Source of the DNA: Flavobacterium cellulosilyticum
GTDB taxonomy: Bacteria; Bacteroidota; Bacteroidia; Flavobacteriales; Flavobacteriaceae
DNA length: 64,000 nt
NCBI RefSeq assembly: GCF_004349355.1
Contig: NZ_SMFK01000009.1
Span: 1 to 64,000 of the forward strand
Reading direction: 5' to 3'
Part shown: one piece after another, positions 46,090 through 54,380 of the stretch
Numbering within the stretch: the first letter of the stretch is position 1
Layout of the letters: each line of letters starts with the position of its first letter
Position numbers and translations under genes: made by a program
Notes under the pieces: model-generated
Databases searched by the model: none
Told to the model about the DNA's origin: nothing
Seen by the model: only the letters and a program-made list of their open reading frames with translations

Positions 46090-47526
46090 CTAGTTTATTA
46101 TTAGTTTATCCATAGAAACGAAATTTCCTGTACTGCCATAAATCGTGTTTCTTTTATCAGACCAATTTGGTCTTTCTCCGGTCACATAAACGGTTAATTT
46201 ATAATCGTCTTTTTTCAAAAGCGGCGAACGGAATACTGGTGTTGACAAAGGAGATTTGCCATACATGTCAATAATGGAAGTTACCATTACTTTTCGTTTC
46301 TTGTCGGAGAGCACAATTTTTGCATAGCCATTTTCAACACCCACATAACTGTACAAAGCGATTTGCTGACCGCTAAATTGGATGGAAAACGAAGAGTCTT
46401 TCTCGTCAGATTTGCTTACAGAACCTGAATTTCCGTTGTTTATGTGTTTCCAATTTCCAGTGTACTGAATTTGTTTATCCGTGTTTTCAATAGTTGTATC
46501 GACAGTTTTCAGTGTCGATGCAATTCCAGTTGCAACATTAATTTGCCATCCTTCCTGATAGGTTGGCATTGAAAGTGACGTTCCTGAAACCAAAAGAGGT
46601 TGCCAAACATAAGTCGCCGAAGAGGCTTGTTTGGGAAAAGACCATCGATCACCCATAAACATATAGGTGATGTCTTTTGTTCCAACAATTGGCAAGACGA
46701 AAGTGCATTGTGAATTCCAAGTCAATGACCCCTCTGGAGCAATAAGTCCCCTTGATATCCAAGGTCCTTTGATGGAATTCGAGGTGTAATAATAATTATC
46801 GTTGCGTTCCCAACTGGTGAGATGCGAGCCAATAAAATAATAAAGCCCTTCTTTCTTAAACATCGTGGGCGATTCAAATCCTGATGTCATATTGGGGTTT
46901 ATTTGTTCAACAACAGATTTATAATCTTCGCTTAATTTATAAATTTCACCTCCGTGAATGAGAATGTAACCCGAACCATCATCATCTTGAAAAGTACCCA
47001 TATCCCATTTTTTTATGGGTTTGCCATTGAATAGTAAAGCACCTTTGAATTGATAAGGCCCTATAATCGTTTTTGAAGTGGCATAACCCACAAACTGGCT
47101 TTTGTATGTAATCGAATCAGCATGCATAAACATTACATATTCTTTGGTTTTAGGGTTTTTCATCACTTTGACCCTTTCGCCAACACTGTTAGTCCCCAAT
47201 TTTCCCAATTTTTGCACTGGAAGTGCAATTCGTTCCAATTTCCAATTATAAAGATCTTTTGAGGAATAACAGTTGAATCCCGCAAAAGCATTGCTAGTAT
47301 CGCTATGGGCTTCGCCAAATAGATAAAATTTATCTGTTTCCTTAATGATACAGGCTCCGTGGGCACTTACCACATTTCCATTTTGATCGAACCAAGGTAT
47401 TCCAGAATATATGGAATCCGTTTTTCCAGAAAGTTGTGCAAATAAAATGGGCGTGTTGATCAAAAAAATAACACATATTATTTTTTTAAATAAGTCTCTA
47501 AAAATAGAATTATAAGATATGGACAT
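46090..47526 (-). CDS. GH43_24/34-like propeller hydrolase with binding domain
   Basis: 478 residues with signal peptide (IICVIFLINTPILFAQ). The propeller (about 40-345) starts VSAHGACIIKETDKFYLFGE; the position of the GH43 base Asp is replaced (HGAC), while WDMGTFQDDDGSG and SGFESPTMFKK keep the other two acids, and TWNSQCTFVLP may hold the catalytic Gln known from exo-beta-1,3-galactanases. A galactose-binding-like C-terminal domain (about 355-478; QYTGNWKHINN) follows. It resembles the protein at 34961-36607 in organisation. A role in side-chain galactan removal is inferred from family and context. Confidence 0.76.
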   Translation of the reverse strand: MSISYNSIFRDLFKKIICVIFLINTPILFAQLSGKTDSIYSGIPWFDQNGNVVSAHGACIIKETDKFYLFGEAHSDTSNAFAGFNCYSSKDLYNWKLERIALPVQKLGKLGTNSVGERVKVMKNPKTKEYVMFMHADSITYKSQFVGYATSKTIIGPYQFKGALLFNGKPIKKWDMGTFQDDDGSGYILIHGGEIYKLSEDYKSVVEQINPNMTSGFESPTMFKKEGLYYFIGSHLTSWERNDNYYYTSNSIKGPWISRGLIAPEGSLTWNSQCTFVLPIVGTKDITYMFMGDRWSFPKQASSATYVWQPLLVSGTSLSMPTYQEGWQINVATGIASTLKTVDTTIENTDKQIQYTGNWKHINNGNSGSVSKSDEKDSSFSIQFSGQQIALYSYVGVENGYAKIVLSDKKRKVMVTSIIDMYGKSPLSTPVFRSPLLKKDDYKLTVYVTGERPNWSDKRNTIYGSTGNFVSMDKLIIN

Positions 47527-47596
47527 ATAATTTTTATTGAAGTTCTTTTTAGCGCGTTGGATTAAAATAACTGTGGGTTTTTTGCAACAATTATGA

Positions 47597-48943
47597 TTAT
47601 TTTGTTTTACGTTTCAACCATTCTTTTGGCACATTTACAATACAAATATTCATAGTGCGATTGTCTTCGGAAAGCATTGCCGACTGGATTTCAATTTTCG
47701 TTCCCTCTCTATTAAAAGTTGGATGTACGTGGTCGGAAGCGGTCTCTTTATGCCCAGTGGTGAGCATCATCATTTCATTGGTTTTCCGATCTATTAAATA
47801 CAAACTCCTCGAAAAATCATCGCCTACAGCCCAACGACCGTCAGCTGAACCATGAACATGCCATAAACCGCTACCGCTTTTGGTTTGTCCTGCAATAATC
47901 ATCTCTCTGGTTCTTAGATTGACAATAGCAAGACCTGTTGGTTTTTCGCGAGTTCCTGTGGCTCCCCAATTACTTTCTTGCCCAGGGTTTACAGGATTTC
48001 GTATTCCAGTACTTTCAGATACTTCTACAGGAACATCCTTCTCAATATCAATTTTCCGATGTCCCATAATTGCCATGGCAACCTCATCTTTTGAAATTAC
48101 GACCTCATGAGTAACCCATTCATAATCGGCTTCTGGGTATAAGGGTCGCAAACCTGTACCATCGGCCATAACGGTCCAAGTACGTTGCGGCGACTTCCCT
48201 CCAGTTTCCCAACAAAAAACAATTTCGCCCGGATTCCATATATTCGATTGGATGTGGCCAATTTGAAACGGAACTGAAATCACGTGTTTGAACTCTCCAG
48301 TTTTCAAATTCATACTACCAATTCCTCCTGGTCCAGCTCCCATATTTCGAGGTCCAAAATTTTTCTCGATAACTACTTCACTATCCAAATGTTTGGCGGC
48401 TTCCTCTTTTCCGACTCTAAAATAAACGATTTCTTCATCTGCATCCAATGCCATATCGCCAGAAGCTCCCATTTCTGGATTTGTAATTCCACAAACGCGT
48501 TCGTATTCCGAAACGGATTTCATTTTTCCAGATTTACTGTCAGCAAATACGTTCGCCAAATTGACTTCCATTACTTGCATTTTGTTGTCTTGTCCATTTC
48601 GCATAAAGTACAACTTCATCGACTTTTGCGCCATACACAAGGTTCCGTTATACCCTCCTTCGGTCACCTGAACGATAATCCCCGATTTTTCGTTGACGGC
48701 CATAGCTTCGCCTTTGACACGGTTGGATCTAAAGATTAGCCATTCACCATCGGATGTCCATTGTGGATGTGTGGGATACGTTTTAGAATCACCTGCCGAT
48801 TTAGTGGTTAGAAATGTTAATTTTTGCCCCGTAACGGGATCTTTAACTGTCTTTTTTTCGGATGGAAAGCGAGTTCCAATTTGACCAAAAATAGTGGCAG
48901 TAGCAAAAATAAAAAAGGTGCTTAAAAGGATTTTGAATTTCAT
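47597..48943 (-). CDS. Exported PL22-like oligogalacturonate lyase
   Basis: 448 residues with signal peptide (ILLSTFFIFATATIFGQ). A seven-bladed propeller with THPQWTSDGEWLIFRSNR, FQIGHIQSNIWNPGE, GLWHVHGSADGRW (H362, H364) and SDHVHPTFNREG (H405, H407) resembles PL22 oligogalacturonate lyases, whose manganese is held by histidines in an HxHP-type motif; the Gln ligand of Yersinia OGL is not obvious here. PL22 enzymes are usually cytoplasmic and split digalacturonate; this one is exported, so it may use a different oligouronide. Its ATG overlaps the GH105 stop by four bases, implying coupled translation with the enzyme acting on the products of lyases. Confidence 0.8.
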   Translation of the reverse strand: MKFKILLSTFFIFATATIFGQIGTRFPSEKKTVKDPVTGQKLTFLTTKSAGDSKTYPTHPQWTSDGEWLIFRSNRVKGEAMAVNEKSGIIVQVTEGGYNGTLCMAQKSMKLYFMRNGQDNKMQVMEVNLANVFADSKSGKMKSVSEYERVCGITNPEMGASGDMALDADEEIVYFRVGKEEAAKHLDSEVVIEKNFGPRNMGAGPGGIGSMNLKTGEFKHVISVPFQIGHIQSNIWNPGEIVFCWETGGKSPQRTWTVMADGTGLRPLYPEADYEWVTHEVVISKDEVAMAIMGHRKIDIEKDVPVEVSESTGIRNPVNPGQESNWGATGTREKPTGLAIVNLRTREMIIAGQTKSGSGLWHVHGSADGRWAVGDDFSRSLYLIDRKTNEMMMLTTGHKETASDHVHPTFNREGTKIEIQSAMLSEDNRTMNICIVNVPKEWLKRKTK

Positions 48944-50292
48944 TTGTGTTGGTTGTTTTTGCCTGGAATTTTTAATTGAATGGAGCTATCGTTGATTTCA
49001 AACTGATTGTCTTTTAATAATAAAATTACTTCTGCACCAGCTAATAAAACGGGTCCGTAACCATGGGCTGCAAATACATTTATTGGACGATAATAATAAA
49101 AAGCGGGATCAAATCCCATTCCTGTTCCTACGCAAGTCCCTTCAACTTGACCTTTATCATTTACCTTTGATGCTACTGCATTCCATCCCAACAATACTGC
49201 AGGAGCATAGGCCATTTTATTAATATATCCATTATTAATCGCTTTAGCAATAGAATAGGTATAAATGGCTGTTGCCGAAGTTTCTAAATAGGTGTCATTT
49301 CTGTCCAATAATTGATGCCAAAAACCAGTGCCATCTTGGTATTTTACCAATCCTTTGATATGTGCTTGCAATTGTGCTAAAACGCCTGCATATCCAGGAT
49401 GATCTTTGGGTAAAACATCTAATAACTCTACCATTGCCATCACAGCCCAACCATTGGCTCTAGCCCAGTGAAATTGTGGATGGTCTTCCATAGATTGTAC
49501 CCAACCATGCATATAAATTCCTTTTTCCGAATTGAACATTCTTTTAGAAAACTGATTGACTTGTTTCACGGCATCATCAAAATATTTAACATTACCGGTA
49601 TAATTACCCATCTGTGCCAATGCAGGAACGCTCATGAACATGTCATCAAGCCAAAGTGAGTTGTCTTGAGGTCTGTTTCTGGCCAAGGTTCCGTCTTGTA
49701 GCCTAAATTGTTTATTGCTAATAAAGTCAATATAATTATTAATCAGTGGGTCAACATTTGCTTTTAAACCGTCTTGTTTTGCCTTTATAAATGCGGCACA
49801 GAGTGCTCCTGCAAAATCCAAAGCTTCAGGATGCAGCGTTTTGAGCATGTCTTTATCTTTGATGTTTTTCTCTTTATAATTTTCGGCGATATCTGCAATT
49901 AGTTGTATTCTTTTATTCGAATAATCGGCAAAATATTTCTCACCAGTGGCTTTAGAAGCTAAAAGCATTCCTGCATAAGTAACTCCCCATTCGTAACTTG
50001 TCAATCTAAAAGCACCAGGCTCAAAGATGATATCTTCATTGCCTTTTTTATAATTTGTAATCTCGGCTTTTGTAGTTGCATTTATAATTTTAGAAGCACT
50101 GTTTTTATCTAAAAAGGTATACACTCTATCCAATACTGTTTTGATAGCTTCTTTTTGAGGAACCTCGTAAGGAGTAGGATAGTTAGGTTTCATTAAGTGC
50201 AATGGCGCTGTGGCATCATTGGCTTGGGCATTTACGGTTGTACAAATACCAAAAATTAATAATGTGGCAATTGTGGTTGATTTATAATTCAT
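48940..50292 (-). CDS. GH105 unsaturated rhamnogalacturonyl hydrolase
   Basis: 450 residues with signal peptide (IATLLIFGICTTVNAQ). The (alpha/alpha)6 barrel carries SYEWGVTYAGMLLA, SLWLDDMFMSVPALA with acidic D216/D217, and FHWARANGWAVMAM, as in YteR and YesR. GH105 enzymes hydrate and release the unsaturated 4-deoxy uronate left at the non-reducing end after PL4, PL9 or PL11 cleavage. Length is somewhat above the 370-residue norm because of a longer N-terminus. It overlaps the PL22-like gene by ATGA and follows DUF4861 after 138 bp. Confidence 0.93.
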   Translation of the reverse strand: MNYKSTTIATLLIFGICTTVNAQANDATAPLHLMKPNYPTPYEVPQKEAIKTVLDRVYTFLDKNSASKIINATTKAEITNYKKGNEDIIFEPGAFRLTSYEWGVTYAGMLLASKATGEKYFADYSNKRIQLIADIAENYKEKNIKDKDMLKTLHPEALDFAGALCAAFIKAKQDGLKANVDPLINNYIDFISNKQFRLQDGTLARNRPQDNSLWLDDMFMSVPALAQMGNYTGNVKYFDDAVKQVNQFSKRMFNSEKGIYMHGWVQSMEDHPQFHWARANGWAVMAMVELLDVLPKDHPGYAGVLAQLQAHIKGLVKYQDGTGFWHQLLDRNDTYLETSATAIYTYSIAKAINNGYINKMAYAPAVLLGWNAVASKVNDKGQVEGTCVGTGMGFDPAFYYYRPINVFAAHGYGPVLLAGAEVILLLKDNQFEINDSSIQLKIPGKNNQHK

Positions 50293-50430
50293 AGTCTTAG
50301 ATTAATTTATAATTATTGTTATTTATTATTTTATCTGAATTAGATTCATTAAAATTATTTACGCTATATATGGAAAAAAATACGTGAAAATCTTACTTAC
50401 AATTTTTTAAATCCCAAATGTCTTAGTAGT

Positions 50431-51723
50431 TTATTTTTTTATTGCAACAGTAATTTCAACAGCAAGCTGTTTCGCTAAATTGGTTACATATTCTGTGAAA
50501 TAATTGGCATCTTTAAAATTTTTATCTGCACTCAATTCCCATCCAGCTATAGCATAATAACTAATTGGCTTGTTATTTTCTATTTTAAATTTTGCCAAAT
50601 AAGAATCTGTTAATTGACCTGTTTTAGGAGCTTCTATGTAACCCAAGTAGTCTTTTTTAGGAACTATAATTGCAGTTCCCAAAATCCATTCGCGATTGTA
50701 GGTCAAATTATCATGTTGGATCAAACAAACCCAATCTCCAACCTCAATCACTTTTAGTCCTTTTTGATTGTTGATGTTTGAAAGAGCAATTAAAAATGTT
50801 TCATTTCCAGTAATTCCATTGATACTAACTGTATTTTTATACCCATACATCCCAGGCCAAATCGAAGTGGTTTCATTAACTTGATATTGGTTTCCTGAAA
50901 CTTTCCAATTGTAGTATTTATAATTTAAAATCGAATTTTCAGGACCTTCGGAAACTATTTTAAATGTTGTTTTTTCAATATTATTGAGTTTGTCTGTGGT
51001 AATAATTCCAAGTCGTGTAATTTCATTATTTACGGATAAGGCATAACCTCCAAGTCCTGCTGAATTACCCACTGGAAAAATATCTCTTCCCCAATCGTAC
51101 ATTTGATGGTAATTATCTTCCACCGCTCCAGCACTATTTATACCAACATTTTCAGGTGTAATAGCAGGAATACGTTTCCCAAAAACATCTTTGGCATTGC
51201 GTCCATCCAAATAATGTCTAAAACCTACTTTATCATTTTCCCATGTTGGACCGTCGGTTTGGTATTTTTGAAAACCTAATTTTGCGTGTACTTGATCCGC
51301 CATTAAAACCTCTTCAGTGGCAGGTTGTACAGGAATATTTTTGGCTTCCCTTTTTCCGAATCTCACACTGGTTCTAATTGGGAATTTAGGCATTTCTTTT
51401 ACCCATTTTAACTGGATTGTTTTCTGCTCTTTGGGCGAGAAATGGGTAACCAAAAAAAGTTCATCCCATTTTCCATCTCCATCTAAATCATTGACTTGAG
51501 ATGGAATGGTATCTGATTTAAAAATTAGAAGTGGGAAACCTTTTGTCATAGCATTCCTGTCTATAAGATTCCTATTAACTGCCACTGCTTTTTCTGATAA
51601 TTCTATGTCCGAATCGTTTGCTAAAGTGATTGTAACACTAGTTACTTTTTGTTGCACTTTGCATCCCACGAATAACAGTACAACTAAGCTTAGTGTAACA
51701 TGAAATTTAATTTTTGTTCTCAT
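50431..51723 (-). CDS. DUF4861 family lipoprotein
   Basis: 430 residues. The N-terminus (LVVLLFVGCKVQQK) has a lipobox, so it is probably a lipoprotein anchored in a membrane. The body matches the DUF4861 pattern: TLANDSDIELSEKAVAV, SQVNDLDGDGKWDELFLV, FRHYLDGRNAKDVFGK and PVGNSAGLGGYALSV. DUF4861 genes are repeatedly found next to GH105 in pectin loci, and some proteins fuse the two; no reaction is assigned with certainty. Its place between a GH28/CBM9 pair and GH105 suggests a role on unsaturated rhamnogalacturonan oligomers, possibly binding or a yet unnamed lyase or hydrolase step. Confidence 0.82.
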   Translation of the reverse strand: MRTKIKFHVTLSLVVLLFVGCKVQQKVTSVTITLANDSDIELSEKAVAVNRNLIDRNAMTKGFPLLIFKSDTIPSQVNDLDGDGKWDELFLVTHFSPKEQKTIQLKWVKEMPKFPIRTSVRFGKREAKNIPVQPATEEVLMADQVHAKLGFQKYQTDGPTWENDKVGFRHYLDGRNAKDVFGKRIPAITPENVGINSAGAVEDNYHQMYDWGRDIFPVGNSAGLGGYALSVNNEITRLGIITTDKLNNIEKTTFKIVSEGPENSILNYKYYNWKVSGNQYQVNETTSIWPGMYGYKNTVSINGITGNETFLIALSNINNQKGLKVIEVGDWVCLIQHDNLTYNREWILGTAIIVPKKDYLGYIEAPKTGQLTDSYLAKFKIENNKPISYYAIAGWELSADKNFKDANYFTEYVTNLAKQLAVEITVAIKK

Positions 51724-51743
51724 TTTTTATAAATTAAGATTAT

Positions 51744-52826
51744 TTATTTTATTGCAACATCCCATATTTTTGACATTCTAGAAGTTCCTTTTGGTCCTGC
51801 AACATTTAAAACAACGATGTATTTCCCTGCTTCTTTGTATTGATGTATTGGGTTTTGTTCTGACGAAGTAATTCCATCACCAAAATCCCAGTTCCATGAT
51901 TGGATCTCGCCTACTGATTTATCTATAAATGCTACCATTCTGCGATTAATATCAACCGTATTAAATATCCATTTTGCATCGATTGCTTTTTTGAATTCAG
52001 CTTCTAATGGCATTAATTTAAAAGGTAAACTATAACTTGCATTTCCGTACATGGTATGTTCCTTGGATAAATTCCAAAAACCATTATTCTTTTCATTATT
52101 TACATCATCATAATCGATAATAGCCCAACAAAGTCCGATATTTTTATTTTCTTCCAATAGGGATTCAACGGCTCTATCTGGAGTATTTCCGGCATAATCA
52201 AAAGGCGTGATCCAAAATTCTAAGGTCATTTTTCCAGATTCACCCGGTTTGAAATTATAATTGGTAGCTGCATTGGCATAAGGCAACTCTTTTATCCATG
52301 GTTGACTACCCCAAACTAAAGTCCAATCTTTTCCCTCGGCAGGAGTAAATATGTGATAGTTTTGAGCATGAACGCCCTGAAAAGAAAAATAACCATCCAT
52401 GGTATTTACCAGAGATTTGTTGGGATGAAAGCGTTCAATAAGTGGTCCTCCAGATTGATCTGCATCTACAATCAATTCAAAAGTGTCATTATGCAAACCC
52501 GGCAACGAAAAATCCCAATAATCATCATAAGCTTCATATAAAAAATACAACCGGTTCAATCCTTTTACCCAAGCTACTTTTACACGTACATCTAAGTTTT
52601 TAGAATCCGCTTTAGTCTGTTTGCCACTGTCTTCCCATAATTCATTCATGCCCACAACATAACTATCAGGAACAATTTTCCAATCCTCAGCATTGCCATC
52701 AATGGTTGGGATTTTATTAGCTGGAAATTGAAAAACTTTAAAACTGCGATTATCTTGAGACCAAGCCTGAATCCCAAAAAACAGAAGAACAATCAAAGGT
52801 AAATATGTTTTTTTGTATAGTTTCAT
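51744..52826 (-). CDS. CBM9-like domain plus PKD domain protein
   Basis: 360 residues with signal peptide ([16 protein letters not shown]). Residues of about 30-265 form a CBM9-like beta-sandwich ([32 protein letters not shown]), known from sugar-binding modules at xylanase C-termini. The last 90 residues are a PKD domain ([20 protein letters not shown]). There is no catalytic domain, so this is probably a free carbohydrate-binding protein that holds glycan fragments near the enzymes. It lies 12 bp downstream of GH28 and 20 bp upstream of DUF4861. Confidence 0.82.
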   Translation of the reverse strand: MKLYKKTYLPLIVLLFFGIQAWSQDNRSFKVFQFPANKIPTIDGNAEDWKIVPDSYVVGMNELWEDSGKQTKADSKNLDVRVKVAWVKGLNRLYFLYEAYDDYWDFSLPGLHNDTFELIVDADQSGGPLIERFHPNKSLVNTMDGYFSFQGVHAQNYHIFTPAEGKDWTLVWGSQPWIKELPYANAATNYNFKPGESGKMTLEFWITPFDYAGNTPDRAVESLLEENKNIGLCWAIIDYDDVNNEKNNGFWNLSKEHTMYGNASYSLPFKLMPLEAEFKKAIDAKWIFNTVDINRRMVAFIDKSVGEIQSWNWDFGDGITSSEQNPIHQYKEAGKYIVVLNVAGPKGTSRMSKIWDVAIK

Positions 52827-52838
52827 CTATTAAGTTAA

Positions 52839-54227
52839 TTACAATTTAAGAATATCTATTGCCTTATATTTCGCAGGATTGGCTGATTCTCCATTAAAAT
52901 TTATTATCTCAATTCCGGTGGATTCGGTTGCTTGAATCGCATTAGTAAAATATTCTGGAATTGTATTTCCCCAAGCTATGCTACAATCGTCCAACACCAC
53001 ACGATCGCTGAATCGAATCGAGATTCCAGGAGTATCATGTACTTCAATCCCTTGATACGCTTTTGTTGGACGATTGTCGTATAGATTACCAGGATATTTT
53101 GTCCATCTGTTTAGGGTGACATTTACATTTTGAAGGCGAATATCCGTAATTCTGCTTTCTTTTGTTCCGTTTATTCGAATACTATTTTCGCTTATTCCTT
53201 TTACATTTTCGATTAAAACATTGTGAATAATTCCAATTTTCGAATCAGGATTACGGGGTATTGCGGTTAACGAAATTGCCTCTCCTCGCCCCCACCAGGG
53301 ATTGGAATGATATCGAGAAGTGAAATTTATATTTTTAAAAACGATGTTATAAACATTGCCCTCATCGCGTAGTTGAATCGTCAATCCGCGGCAACTCGTT
53401 TTAATTTCGCAACGTTCAAAAACAATATTATAGATATCTTGTGTTGTTTCTGTTCCAATTTTCACTCCTGAATCCTGAGTTTCCAGTTTGCAATCGTGCA
53501 CCCAAATATTGGCAGATGGCCCATAATCTATATCTTGTTGTGTTGCCTTTACTACTATCGCATCATCTCCACAACTTATTTCGCAGTTGCGTATTTCAAC
53601 ATTTCGACAATGATCGGGATCAATTCCATCGCAATTTGGAACATCGAGATTATTCTTAATTTTGACACCATCTATTAAAACATTTTCACAACCTAACATA
53701 TGCAAACTCCAAGAAGGAGCTTTTTCAATGGTAATGTCGGTAATTTCTAAATCGGTGCATTTCGTCAGAATAAATAATTTGGGTCTCCACTCTTTTGGCG
53801 TCCAAATTTCCTTGACTGTATCATAATGGGTCATAAATTCTAATGCGCGACCATTGATACTTCCTGTGCCTGATATTTTTAAATTTTTAACATCATTGGC
53901 TACTATTGCTCCTTCTACCGAATAATCTTCTTTTTTATCACTGACTAAAAGTTGAGCGTTACCTTCTAAAAAGAATTCAATATTGCTTTTTAAAACTAGG
54001 GTGCTAATGAGATATTGATGCCCCGTTGGGACTAAAATTTTTGTCCCATTTCCTATTTTTGCTGCTGCATCAATGGCTTTTTGCATGGCTTTTGTATCCA
54101 AGGTTTTTCCATCACCTTTTGCACCATAGTTAATAACATTAACAATTGTTATCGCTTTCTGGGCTTTTACGGATAACACCCCGCAATTCATTATAAATAA
54201 AACTAAAAAAATATTTTTGAAGGCCAT
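52839..54227 (-). CDS. GH28 family hydrolase
   Basis: 462 residues with signal peptide (IFLVLFIMNCGVLSVKAQ). Beta-helix with DFAKGDG-like start (NYGAKGDGKTLDTKAMQKA), NCDGIDPDHC and CGDDAIVVK holding the three catalytic aspartates of GH28. The GHG motif is replaced by QDSGVKIGTE. The set suggests an exo-galacturonidase or rhamnogalacturonan galacturonohydrolase, not a homogalacturonan endo-enzyme. It is the first gene of an eight-gene operon reaching 42100, behind promoter element S7. Confidence 0.88.
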   Translation of the reverse strand: MAFKNIFLVLFIMNCGVLSVKAQKAITIVNVINYGAKGDGKTLDTKAMQKAIDAAAKIGNGTKILVPTGHQYLISTLVLKSNIEFFLEGNAQLLVSDKKEDYSVEGAIVANDVKNLKISGTGSINGRALEFMTHYDTVKEIWTPKEWRPKLFILTKCTDLEITDITIEKAPSWSLHMLGCENVLIDGVKIKNNLDVPNCDGIDPDHCRNVEIRNCEISCGDDAIVVKATQQDIDYGPSANIWVHDCKLETQDSGVKIGTETTQDIYNIVFERCEIKTSCRGLTIQLRDEGNVYNIVFKNINFTSRYHSNPWWGRGEAISLTAIPRNPDSKIGIIHNVLIENVKGISENSIRINGTKESRITDIRLQNVNVTLNRWTKYPGNLYDNRPTKAYQGIEVHDTPGISIRFSDRVVLDDCSIAWGNTIPEYFTNAIQATESTGIEIINFNGESANPAKYKAIDILKL

Positions 54228-54260
54228 ATTAATAGTAAATTAAAATCTTGAGTAAGTTTT

Positions 54261-54306
54261 CAAATTTATTTAATAAAAACAGTAATACTATCCTGTGGCA
54301 TACTGC
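54261..54306 (-). promoter_or_regulatory. Regulon promoter element S7 (operon 54227-42100)
   Basis: Minus strand: GCAGTA (54306-54301), ACAGGATAG starting ten bases later at 54296, 19 bases, then a perfect -7 box TAAATTTG at 54268-54261. The start codon lies 34 bp further on, giving a leader of about 25 bases. Confidence 0.78.
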
Positions 54307-54380
54307 ATCATTTTTTTTAAATATACTTTTCGTTTTTTGATTATTAACAGCGAATTGAAACCCATTTACTATTTTTGAAG

